The position numbers were made by a program, and so were the translations under genes. The notes beneath the pieces were generated by a model. The model searched no databases. It was not told where the DNA came from and saw only the letters and a list, made by a program, of their open reading frames with translations. DNA of 64,000 nucleotides. It comes from Conchocele bisecta (taxonomy: Eukaryota > Mollusca > Bivalvia > Lucinida > Thyasiridae). Within the stretch, counting starts at the first letter, position 1. Every line of letters begins with the position of its first letter. Positions 53,873 to 64,000 of the stretch are shown here, piece by piece. Location of the stretch: positions 112,766,773-112,830,772 of the forward strand of contig CM055265.1 in assembly GCA_029237695.1 (NCBI GenBank). The letters run 5' to 3'.

Positions 53873-54112
53873 CTAGTAACACAGTGTAATAACAAGAGTG
53901 CCGCAAGTCACAAAATACGCCCGTCGAATATGGGCCAGACAGCGAAGATGCAGAAATGTGAAGCTGTCACCAAGGCAAGAAACATTAATGAGAATTTGAA
54001 AGTCTATTATTTCTTCATCTCGTCATGCTCGTTGTGCTAAACATGTATACTAATTTAGGCAGAGATAGAAAAGTAGAGTGTAGAGTAGAAATGATAGGGA
54101 ATTGGATATAAT

Positions 54113-54700
54113 AATGTAGAAAAAATGGCTAAGTTAAAAGGGTGATATTTTTGTTAAAAAATATGTTTTCGGCATAAAAACAACACGGTGCACATCTTCA
54201 ATATGTGTAGAAGACGTGTGTATAGTTTCAGAACGATCGACTGAACTGTTTCAGAGGAGTTGTGTACACAAACTCTGTACCCGATATAGAATTGTATAGA
54301 AAAATGTAGAAAAAATGGCTAAGTTAAAAAGGTGATATTTTTGTTAAAAAATATTTTTTCGGCATAAAAACACCAAGTTGCACATCTTCAATATGTGTAG
54401 AAGACGTGTGTATAGTTTCAGAACGATCAACAGAACGGTTTCGGAGGAGTTGTGTACACAAACTCTGTACCGTATATAGAATTGTATAGAAAAATGTAGA
54501 AAAAATGGCTAAGTTAAAAAGGTGATATTTTTGTTAAAGAATATTTTTTCGATATAAAAACACCAAGGTGCACATCTTCAATATGTGTAGAAGACGTGTG
54601 TATAGTTTCAGATCGATCGACTGAACTATTTCGGAGGAGATGTGTACACAAACTCTGTACCGTATACAGAATTGTATAGAAACATGTAGAACAAATGGCT
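54113..54700 (+). repeat. 190-bp tandem repeat, three units plus a partial
   Basis: AATGTAGAAAAAATGGCTAA begins units at 54113, 54303, 54493 and (decayed) 54683. The fixed 190-bp period and high similarity suggest recent amplification. Each unit ends ACAAACTCTGTACC. Confidence 0.9.
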
Positions 54701-55959
54701 ATTAAAGTTAAAAAGATGATATTTTCCTCCGAAATTTTTAGATGCCAGATCGCCGCAGATGCGATTTCCTGACACCTAGGCCACGAAAAAAGTCATCCAA
54801 CTATTCTAGTATTGTAGATTTTCGTTTTTTTTTGTTTTGAAAGCTCGGCGTATTAATTATTCTATACATTAAAGAGTGTTTGAATGTGCTTAGACATACC
54901 TGCATTTATTTTTTCCAAACAAAACCATATTTTGGCAGTTAAAGAAATGTGTAGCTAAATTATGTTGATGAATGAAAATAAAGCCAATAAGGCACATATA
55001 TATGGAGGAAAAAGGCTTATTATGTATTGTATTTCACTCCTGAGCAGCTAGTACATCCACATATTGAGCTAAGATTGTGTTTTAGGCATTAAATAGTGAA
55101 CAGTTTAACCCTTAGACCGCTATCTTAATTTTGTTGTCGTCTGCTATTTATTTTCTATTTTCCATTTGTATCATCAAAAACATGCTTTGACAGCACTTTA
55201 GAATAATTTACAACATGCTTTGACAGCACTTCAGAATCATTTCCAATTTCTGTCAAACCATGTTTTTATTGAGAAATAAGGCAAGATATAAAAGCAACAG
55301 CAGACAACAATTGTTGTGAGTAGCGGTCTAAAGGTTAATACCTGGTTAAACTGTTTGAATGCATATATCCGGTACGTTAATTTTCACTAGACTGGTCTGG
55401 TTATATATATTTACTAAGTACATGTTTGCCTAAAACAAACGCTATTCATATGCATATGATTGAATGATGCAATTGTTGTTCGCAAATACATCAGACCATC
55501 AGCTAATAATAAATGGGTCAATGGCTAGTAGAAGTGAATCATGTACATATACAGTTTATGATGAGGAACATGCTTTTTCATAAATAAACCACTATGATTG
55601 TGACTGTCTGACTAGTGAAACTTTCATTTATGATCTGGATCTGCATTAGTCACAAAGGGCCTGATATTCTCCCGCAGCAAAATGGCACCTCGATTAATAA
55701 AGGGGACTTTTGATAGGTAAACTCGCACAGTTTGATCAGGACCTACACTGTTCAGCCACACAAGTTGTCTTATTGTTATCAACAATTAGAGTATCATCCA
55801 GTTGTATGAAATACAGAATACTAGTATGAAGGAATGTCAGAATATGTAAGGTTTCTTTTATCAGCTGATGGTCAAACTATATGCATTGAAGTAGTAGTCT
55901 GTTTGAACACTGTTACATGTACCGCTGACTTTGGAAATATCATCTACCACCGTTATCTT
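54701..55959. other. Interval without a gene
   Basis: A CATGCTTTGACAGCACTT repeat occurs twice near 55185-55230. Otherwise nothing ordered is seen. Confidence 0.35.
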
Positions 55960-56110
55960 TGGTTTGTGGCAAGACTGCCAGCAATCTGGATAATTACCCA
56001 ATAGTGGGCACTAATGTTGTCTGGGGATCATGGCTGTTATTATAACTGACCAGAGTTGAATTTAATGGGTTTCTTGAATGTGATTTACGTCTTCCCAAGC
56101 GTGAACGACC
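55960..56110 (+). repeat. Fragment of the palindrome family centre
   Basis: GGCAAGACTGCCAGCAATCT through GTGATTTACGTCTTCCCAAG matches the centre of the giant palindrome (about 25560-25690). The Ty3/gypsy-like sequence starts directly after it. Confidence 0.7.
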
Positions 56111-56141
56111 ACAGCCTTTAAGGCCAGACCGTGGGAATGTT

Positions 56142-57222
56142 TTGAAACATGATTACACGGCGCAATTAGGTCAGTTGGCCACACGCGCTCACGGCTCCGC
56201 GACCGCTGCAATTGATACCCCCAGCGGCAAAGGCACACCGCAGTACAGGGGAGGGGCTGCATGGGATAATGGTCCTAGCGCATACACAGCTCCCTACCCA
56301 GTGCCAGTACACACTAACTCCAGTACGCGTCGTAAGGAGAAACAACCAGATGTATTTGATGGTAATTCTGATTTCAAAGATTTTATTTCACACTTTGACC
56401 AAGTTTCACTTTGGAACAATTGGTCGGATCACGAGAAATCGATCCAACTGGCTATGTCATTGAGGGGCCCAGCTCAGCGGCTGTTGGCAAACATTCCAGA
56501 CGCACAAGGATTCCATACACAGAGTTGCGTACCTTGGTTGAGTCCAGATTTTGTCCTCATGAGAGAGGTTCGGCGTTTAAATGTTCAGAACCCGCAGGCG
56601 GGCGAAATCTGAGAATGCATCTGACTATGGCCACGCCATCAGACGCTTGGCAAACTATGCATTCCCATGCATGCCACATGATGCTAGAGAAGAAATATTG
56701 ATTGATCAATATATTTCTGGTCTAAAAGACACAGATTTACGGAAACATGTGCAATTTGGCCATCCTGCTAATTTAGATGCTGCGATGGCACTGGCGATGG
56801 AATGGGAAAGTTTTATGAACTCACTTCCCAACCGTAAACCGAATGTGCGGTTTGAGGACTCAGACATTCAGGTAAACACAGTGACAACATCAGTGCAACG
56901 GCCAGATAATACGAAACAAAAATCTCGCAATGCACATGTACATACCAAATGTAGTACACGTACACAACCCGAGGGTGACATACTGAAAATCGTCTCGGAA
57001 TTGTCGGACAAATTAAACGACATGGTGAATAACATAACAAGTCTCACACATCCGAAGACAAGGCATGAGCCTAGTCAAAATAATTCAGAAAACATTAGAA
57101 GTTGTTTTAAATGTGGAAAACAAGACTACTTCATTAGAGATTGCCCTCAACGGTACCATGCAAACAGTACAGACGTTCAGACACATGTAACACAGTCAGG
57201 AAACACACCAGCCTCTTCTTGA
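56142..57222 (+). pseudogene. Gag-like region, two frameshifts
   Basis: Three frames in series (56142 to about 56520, 56500-56600, 56590-57222) form one capsid-like helical domain (FDGNSDFKDFISHFDQ; KSIQLAMSLRGPAQRLL; RFCPHERGSAFKC; ILIDQYISGLKDTDLR). A single zinc knuckle near the end, CFKCGKQDYFIRDC, has Tyr where His is expected, so it probably cannot bind zinc normally. Confidence 0.75.
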
Positions 57223-57369
57223 AGCTAGGTTTGGCTGAATATGGGGCCGAATATTCAGTCTGAGGTGTCTTCCGCAGATGTTTGCTCGGGAGAAAGGCCA
57301 CACATGAAATTGTCCGCTATAAATCATGCATGCTGGTTCTGTTCCCGTGACATAAATGGTATTCGATCC

Positions 57370-59562
57370 GAAATTTTGGTCGACACAGCTAGGGAGTGCA
57401 GTACGTGACACTGATTTCCGTAGAACAGATTTCAAGGTACCGGACTTAAGCAGTATCAGTGTACATTGACTGTGGCTGATGGATCTCCGCTGCAGATTCA
57501 CGGGAAAATAGGATGTACAGTGAATATTGGTGGTCGCTCTTACGATCATACGTTTGTGGTTGCAGAATTAAATGGATTGTCCGCGATAATGGGTTTATAT
57601 TTCCTAGAACATAATTGTGGAATCTTAGATTTGTTTAAAGGTACACTGAGATTAATGGGTAATTACATTCGGTTACATCGTGAAAAGAATGATACATGCT
57701 TCCGTATACGCTTGACGGAAAACATATCTGTCCCGCCGGAGTCTGAACTGATGGTAAAGGGTTATTTTGAGGGAAACTGGAGGGAGGGTCCCAATGGAAT
57801 TATTGAACCACTTACTTCTTTCAAGCAATCATCGAAACTTCTGTTATCCAGAGCGGTAGTAGATCCACACAAGCATGACGTAATATTATCTGTTATGAAT
57901 ATCACACCAAAGTACGTTGGTGTACCCATGGTACAGCAGGTAGCTGAATTACAACCCATTTTAAAGGTATCTGATAGTAGTGGGGTCTCTATCGATCATG
58001 AATGCCAGGATTGTGTAATGTTGCCTGAACATCTCAAACCGCTGGTCAATAGTGCTTCAGATACCCTGAATATTGAACAGAAACAGCAGTTATCTGCATC
58101 ACTATTCGAATATGCTGATGTTTTTGTGGGCCCTGATGGTCAGTTGTGCCAGCCTGACATTGTCACCCATACTATTGACATAGGCGACAACCGCCCTATT
58201 AAGCATGCGCCTAGACGAATGGCGCCTGCGAAGCGGAAAATTGTATCCAAAGAAATTGATAAGATGTTAGATGAGGGTATTATTGAACCAAGTGACAGTC
58301 CATTCGCCTCGCCTATTGTACTGGCGACCAAGAAAGACGGCTCAATCCGCTTTTGTTTGGATTACCGTAAAGTCAATGAAATTAGTAGGAAAGATGCATT
58401 CCCACCATGAGCAGCGTCAGGTTTCTATCAGGTCGCCGTGAGCAAATCTGACAGACACATCACGGCATTTTGCAGCCATCGAGGCCTGTATGAGTTCCGT
58501 TATATGCCCTATGGGCTATACAACAGTCCTGCCACGTTCTCACGACCTATGCAAGCTGTGTTCGGCGGTTTACTGTTTGAAAAATGTTTGGTATACATTG
58601 ACGACATTATAATTATGGGGAAGACCTTTGATGACGCACTGTACAACTTGAAATCTGTACTCCAGCGTCTCCGTGACGCAAAGTTAAAACTGAAACCGAA
58701 AAAATGTCAGTTATTTAGAAAAGAATGTGTATATCTGGGACATGTGGTGTCAGAGCAGGGTATTAAGTGTGACCCCAGCAAGATAGAGGCGGTGGCAAAA
58801 TGGCATCGTCCCCAGAATGTAAGCGAAATCCGTAGTTTTCTGGGTCTGGCATCTTACTATCGCAGGTTCATTGACAACTTTGCAAACGTGGCATACCCAT
58901 TAACACATCTCACACATAAAGGTGTAAAATTTGAATGGTCCTCTGACTGTGAGCAGGCGTTCACACATTTGAAACACCTACTTACACATAGCCCCTGTCT
59001 AGGTTTTGTGCAGAGGGAGGGAAAATTCATTTTAGACACTGACGCCAGTGCATATGCAATTGGGGCTGTACTCAGTTAAGTCCAAAATGGTGAAGAAAAG
59101 GTAATTGCATATGCTAGTGGGACGATCAGTAGAGCACAGAGTAACTACTGTTCCACATACCGAGAGTTGTTGGCGGTGGCAGTATTCGTCCGCCACTTCC
59201 GGTACTATTTGTGGGGCACCAAATTCCTGTTACGCACTGATAACTCGAGTATAACTTGGCTCAGAAAGTTCAAGGATCCAGAGGGGATGGTTGCCCGATG
59301 GATATCAGTACTCGACACATACGATTTTGACATAGAACACCGTAGAGGCACACAGCATGGTAATGCGGATGGCCTGTCCAGACAAATTGTGAGAAAGTGC
59401 AAGAGTGAGAGCTGCACTGATTGCTATCCAGTTCTAGTACATACCCAACATTCACAAAGTTGTACCTCAGATTGTCACGTGCCTGAGCGGCAACAATGCT
59501 GCGGTGGACCACCAGAGTCTAGCACACGGGTGACACCGTATCTCATACAATTGAAGAAGTAG
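57370..59562 (+). pseudogene. Protease-reverse transcriptase-RNase H region, broken
   Basis: The protease motif ILVDTA (near 57375) is followed by stops, with the rest of the domain in view (DGSPLQIHGKIGC; LSAIMGLYFLE). The reverse transcriptase begins near 58200 (MLDEGIIEPSDSPFASPIVL), but a TGA at 58408 and a deletion of about 30 codons remove the block that normally carries the first catalytic Asp. The YIDD box (LVYIDDIII, about 58588) is intact, as are the thumb and the connection (IRSFLGLASYYRRFI). RNase H starts with LDTDASAYAIGAVLS, then TAA 59077-59079, and continues to HRRGTQHGNADGLSR. Confidence 0.85.
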
Positions 59563-59591
59563 CAGTCTCGACCCCGGAAAATGGGAATTTA

Positions 59592-60560
59592 GTGAGAAAT
59601 TCCGGGAATTCAGGTGGAACTTTTAAGCAGTTACATGGGTGTAAAACTGCAGGTCACTTGGGTCGGGACAAGACGCTACAAGCCGTAAAAAGTAGATTTT
59701 ACTGGCCGTCAATGACGAAAGATGTCACTCGTTGGTGCAAAGAATGCAGTTCATGTGCACGGCGTAAGCCAGGGCCTGGTAGAGGCAAAGCACCTCTTCA
59801 TCACGTGGATGCAAGCGTACCTTTAGAAAGGATAGCAATCGACTTTATGGGCCCCCTTCCAAAGACGGATAACGGAAACGAGTATATAATGGTGGTTGGG
59901 GATTACTTTTCTAAGTGGAAGCAGGCATTTGCATTGCCTGACATGACCGCCCAGACGGTAGCAGATAAGTTAATGACCGAGTTCATATGTTTATATGGCT
60001 GTCCTAGATATTTGCATACAGATCAAGGGCGGCAGTTCTAATCTGAACTATTCCAAAAACTCTGCGACCTTTTGGACATAGTAAAGACTAGGACTGTGCC
60101 GTACCACCTACAAAGTGATGGCATGATAAAGAGATTTAACCGTACTCTGCAAAATATGCTAGCGGTGTTTGTGGATGACCACCGTTGTGATTGGGATGAC
60201 TTCTTGCCATATGTTATGATCGGCTATAGGTCTACAATCCACGGTTCTACCAACTGTACTCCGAACTTGCTGATGCTATCCCGGGAGATAAATCTTCCCA
60301 TTGATCTCATGATCACTCCGCCACGGGATCAAGATGATATCTGTCCCGTGGAGTACGTGGAGTGGGTGAGGGGTAGCATGCAAGAAGCGTACAGGCATGC
60401 AAACGACCACCTCAAATGTTCATTTGTGAAACAGAAGAAATGTTACTACGTAAATCTCAAACTGAGATCGTACACTGTGGGGGACTGGGTTTTCAGATGG
60501 TACCCACCTCATGCAAAGCAGAAATTGGTCTGGGGTGGTCGGGTCCGTATTTGGTCGTAG
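59592..60560 (+). pseudogene. Ty3/gypsy integrase with a changed catalytic residue
   Basis: The HHCC finger is visible (HGCKTAGHLG; WCKECSSCARRK). The core has Asp in AIDFMGPLPK and Asp in HTDQGRQF, followed by TAA at 60039-60041. The reading continues, but the expected Glu is Lys in GMIKRFNRTLQ (near 60122-60150). Thus even without the stop the enzyme would be inactive. The region downstream (SYTVGDWVFRWYPP) is the SH3-like tail, ending at 60560. Fragments to 61020 (GDLLIRKAVKIPQV) may be the decayed C-terminus. Confidence 0.85.
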
Positions 60561-61020
60561 GCCGGATTTCGGATATTACATAAGTAATCCAAAAATCGCC
60601 TACCGCACGCCGCATCTCGGTCCATGTCGACGATCTGAAATTGCTCGTTGGATCCGATCACCCAGAGAGCTGGTTAAATCCGGTGCCTGGTGAAAACGCG
60701 GGTAACGATGTCAGTCATTGCGCTTACAGTACGGGTAGCGCCTCAGAAAATGAGATTGACACAGAACAGTTAGTACGTACCCAAGTGATGTGTGGGTGGA
60801 GCCATGTAGCGTATGGGACTCACCACGTCGGCCCGAGTCGCCTGAGATACAATTGTGCCCATGCCATACGCCTTACATAACACCACCCACAACTCCCACC
60901 CGCGGTACATCACCCAATCGGATGGGAGACCTGTTAATTAGGAAAGCTGTGAAAATACCACAGGTTACTCGTAGTCGGGTGGGTAGAACTATAAAACCAC
61001 CAACACGTTATTCACCGTAG

Positions 61021-61600
61021 TAACGACCTATTTTATTGATATTGGTTGTCCAATATACATACGGACGTAGATTAGTACAATATTATATGCATGTCGTTTT
61101 TATTATACTTGAATCTGCATGCAGTTAGAGCATGTACTCTTCTTTTGTAAACTTACATGAATACAAAACAATGTTCGCATAGGCGTAATTGTACACTCGA
61201 GACAGTTCAATTGAGTGGCCACCGTAAATACCGTCTTCCGCTGATGCTGGCGGTTCGTGTATCGAGTTACACATATGCAATCCTCAGCTTTGCTGCGTTA
61301 TCAGCCTTTGGCTGGTCTGTTTGATTTCTTACCGAATGGATACTTCTAGTCAGATTTAGAAAATGAGAAATGTAGGCTGCACGGTCGTATTGTGATAATA
61401 ATATGCACTGGCCAATGTTAAATTATATAGTGATGAACAATTCAGTGTAACTCGATATGTTGATCTACCAAAAAAATAAAGAAAAATTACTTATCAAATG
61501 ATGTCATAAATATTTTATACACAGAGACTTTGGTGTAGTTGGGCGACACGTGGACAATACATACGTTATATGTCATGCCTTTACCTTATGTTTGAGACTA
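61021..61600. other. Region downstream of the retroelement, no gene
   Basis: It may include retroelement 3' sequence. No matching copy upstream, no reading frame. Confidence 0.3.
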
Positions 61601-61605
61601 TTAGA

Positions 61606-61656
61606 GCGGGTCCTTGATCCGGAGGCCAACGGATGACGGGTTGAAATCCCGGACAC
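61606..61656 (+). repeat. tRNA-like SINE fragment
   Basis: GGGTTGAAATCCC is B-box-like with a paired stem; GAGCGGGTCC-TTGATCC upstream could be a worn A-box region. There is no full tRNA fold. Confidence 0.35.
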
Positions 61657-61840
61657 ATTCCGTATGCTGTCATAGCATGACTATGTTACATTGCTTCAGT
61701 AGCGCCCATTATGTTTTGTCGACTTCTATAAGTGTTCCACACCCCACCCACAGCCCGAACACAAACACGATATATGTTCACGTTAGCCCCTTGTACTGCG
61801 AGAAGCCAACTAGTAATCACACCATAGTAATATTTATTAT

Positions 61841-63352
61841 ATGATAGCCTACACCTTCTGTTGTTCGCTTTTGTTTAAGGAATCTACATTTACGCCCGGT
61901 ATGCCTTGTCCAGTGGCAAAATGTTCGGCAGTCGTTACATCACGGCGAAACTTGGACCGTCATTGGTCCGAAAGGCATGTGAATATGACTGTCATGCATA
62001 CATGTGCATATTGTGGCTCACGACGTAAACGTCGCGATGACATGAGGCGCCACCTGCAGAAATTACACCAGCGGGCGCTCCGGTCGGCGGAAGTGGGCGA
62101 TCATGCGACTGTGTCGTATAACAGAAATCGCCTATACATTGACCCTTGTACGACCGCCAAACCTACTAAGAAAGGCCAGTCCGAGATCTATTCAGAGTTG
62201 ACACTGGCGCTCCAGAATGCCATGACCCCTTTACACATTGTCTTACCCGCACCCAGAGCACCCATCCCTGTATCCACCGCAACCGCCATGCCCTTGCCCG
62301 CTCCCCATACGACTCTGGCCCCGCTAGCAATCCCAGTCTCTGCCGTACCAGTAGCCGATTTCACTAACATTACAAAGTATACTTTTCTAGCAAAGTTTAC
62401 TTTGAGGGAGTAATCATTTATTTTTCCTGAAATGCATTATTTCATATAGAACTAACCACTGCATATATTTGATAATTAAAAGTATGCAGCATTATTATAC
62501 TGAATGTATTACATTATCACAGCCAAAATGGCTGTGATAATGTAATAAATTCAGTATAATAAAAATTAATAAATTTATCCTAAAATTGAAAATTTCTCCC
62601 TCAAAGTATACTTTGCTAGATAAGTATACTTTGCAATGTTGGTGAAATAGGCTACTGGACTGATCCCTAACCATACGCCCGACCCTTCCCATGCCCCTAC
62701 CTCGTTGACAACTTCCTCCCGGGATATAAGCATCACCCTTACGCCTCGTCCTACATTCACATTGCGATCTACGTCCTCGTCCATGCACACCACAGTGGTG
62801 ACATCTTCTACCACCCAGGTGTCTTCTTCCGTTTTCGTTCTGGCGTCATCAACAACGCCAAAAGCCCCCGTTTGCAATGCCGTCCCGTCGACCACACCTT
62901 ACTTGGGAGACCATATTACCATCGTTCGCCGTATGGACCCTCTTGGCCTGGAGAGTTCTCCCACTCCACCGCCCGTGCATAATCATCGTCATAGCATCAA
63001 CCTGCCTACCCTGAAAATTCCCGATGTTCCCACGTCCCTTGGCGATATCAATTGTTACATCGAGTGGACAGAGGGTTTGAAGTCTTCACTTAAGGCGGCA
63101 CAACTTCGCGCGTTGGATGCGAGGGAGGATGCCCGTCGGCGAGAGATACGTACGTGGCGGTTCCGGGTTCGGGATTTGGAGAGGAGGAATCGTCTGTTGT
63201 CTGCGTCTCTCCCCACGGCGACGTCCACCCTGTTCCAGGAGGCGGATACGTCGAGGCAGCTTCCCCGCGATCACGAAGCAGTCTTCTCTGCGGGGAAACA
63301 AGTCAGCGCCCGTGAGAAACCCAACTGGAAGCGACGTCGCTTGGACCGTTGA
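61841..63352 (+). pseudogene. Zinc-finger protein gene split by a MITE
   Basis: The first part (to about 62347) has two C2H2 fingers: CPVAKCSAVVTSRRNLDRHW ending in H..H, and CAYCGSRRKRRDDMRRHLQK ending in H. A Pro/Ala/Thr-rich linker follows. The MITE at 62348-62658 then introduces stop codons. Beyond it the same frame resumes (ITLTPRPTFTLRS onward) with Ser/Thr/Pro-rich sequence, LPTLKIPDVPTSLGDINCYI, then a basic Arg-rich coiled coil (DAREDARRREIRTWRFRVRD) ending at 63352 with KRRRLD, a nuclear-localisation-like tail. The start could be 61841 or the Met before PCPVAKC near 61898. It was probably a DNA-binding protein of a mobile element or a host regulator; unrecognised. Confidence 0.6.
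62348..62658. mobile_element. MITE with ~65-bp inverted ends and a central hairpin
   Basis: The left end CCAGTAGCC...AACATTACAAAGTATAC pairs with the right end GTATACTTTGCAATGTT...GGCTACTGG. The centre holds a second hairpin, about 62505-62547 (TACATTATCACAGCC facing GGCTGTGATAATGTA). It interrupts the zinc-finger frame. Confidence 0.85.
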
Positions 63353-64000
63353 CCGGACATGTCACGCATTATAATGCTCGCGAATGCCATTGTGTGAGTG
63401 CGACCTCCCTGCGTATGGTCGGACAACCATGGGAAAAATATGGCTATGACAAGGGCTGGAATTTGCAAAGTCGGCTTTTGTGGCAGTTATATTAGCATCC
63501 ATGAGTCTCGGCACAGCCTTGTGGTGCTCAGTAACTTACGTCTGAAATCCTGCCACTTCCAGCTGGAATTGATATTTTGTATTCCTGCCGGATAGTGGAT
63601 GTAACCGTGCAGCACAATTAAAATTATTACAACATTATGGCCGCCACAAGGACTTGTGTAAATACATACATGTATGATCATTATGTTAGCTGGTAAATAT
63701 GATTACCATGGTGTTGTTGCATAAATGTGCTCTGTATTGAAATGACAGGACCGTTCCAAATAACTAAGTGTTGACTATATTCAGATCACATGCGTCTTCG
63801 TTAGGCATTCTGTCTTCAATATGGTAATCTGCCTAGCTATTAAACATTACATTGTTCTATTGTCTGCTATATCGCCTTTTAGACTATGTACCACACACTG
63901 TGCTGTTATGATACGCAGGCGAAATATGCATATGCATATACCTTCCTTTTATAATGTATAGATTTGTTGAATTCCATATGTTAATATCTGATGCTGCCAT
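63353..64000. other. Interval without a gene
   Basis: One ATGGCCGCCAC core near 63638 recalls the 7.2-13.3 kb repeats. Nothing else is seen. Confidence 0.35.

Larger units (their letters stand above)
56142..61020 (+). mobile_element. Ty3/gypsy-like LTR retroelement, decayed, LTRs not found
   Basis: Gag-like, protease, reverse transcriptase, RNase H and integrase regions follow in the Ty3/gypsy order (integrase after RNase H). I found no direct repeats flanking it that could be long terminal repeats; the left boundary is a palindrome-family fragment, suggesting truncation. The 61021-61600 interval could hold a 3' LTR or untranslated region. Confidence 0.85.

Overview
The window looks like non-coding, repeat-dominated chromosomal DNA of a marine invertebrate, most likely a bivalve mollusc. 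The reasons are a patchwork of dispersed repeats that end in hairpins and GACGGACG-type runs, tRNA-derived SINE pieces, spliced exon-like fragments, and transposon types common in bivalves (Polinton/Maverick, Tc1-like, integrase-type and Ty3/gypsy-like). No intact ordinary host gene is evident. There is one plausible exon at 1044-1634, one weaker one near 52251, and a zinc-finger reading frame at 61841-63352 split by a small transposon.

Layout. 1-17,300: dispersed and tandem repeats, including a 150-bp array, a SINE, two arms of inverted 'atggccgcc' repeats, a ~100-bp G tract, an array of 21-bp palindromes, and a 2.2-kb element with long terminal inverted repeats. 17,300-19,732 (minus): a decayed integrase gene with an OTU-like tail, interrupted by a ~280-bp hairpin-ended repeat. 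19,840-21,460: a 9-bp minisatellite. 23,065-47,603: a giant palindrome centred near 25,690. Its right arm has been split at 26,093-44,952 by an 18.86-kb Polinton/Maverick (adintovirus-like) element. 47,860-56,100: a third copy of the palindrome arm, more hairpin-ended repeats, a decayed transposase-like gene, and a 190-bp tandem array. 56,142-61,020: a decayed Ty3/gypsy-like retroelement. 61,841-63,352: the split zinc-finger reading frame.

The Polinton has ~80-bp terminal inverted repeats, a CAGGT target duplication, and an uninterrupted copy of its target in the opposite palindrome arm. It carries a replication and integration module (protein-primed family B DNA polymerase, retrovirus-like integrase), a virion module (double jelly-roll major capsid protein, A32-like packaging ATPase, a coiled-coil fibre-like protein, several membrane-anchored proteins), and small regulatory-looking genes at both ends. 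Five small genes are intact. The larger genes carry frameshifts or stops, so the copy is dead. A Tc1-like transposon (37,533-39,106) and a host-type repeat (about 27,790-28,170) have landed inside it.

The least explained signal is a family of short palindromes, CCAAT-(2-6 nt)-ATTGG. They occur at least 13 times inside the Polinton, mostly within its genes, are read in all three frames, and reach nine near-copies in about 440 bases at 36,314-36,755. The element also encodes an intact two-finger zinc protein with a leucine-zipper-like tail, next to divergent promoters that carry a related inverted motif.
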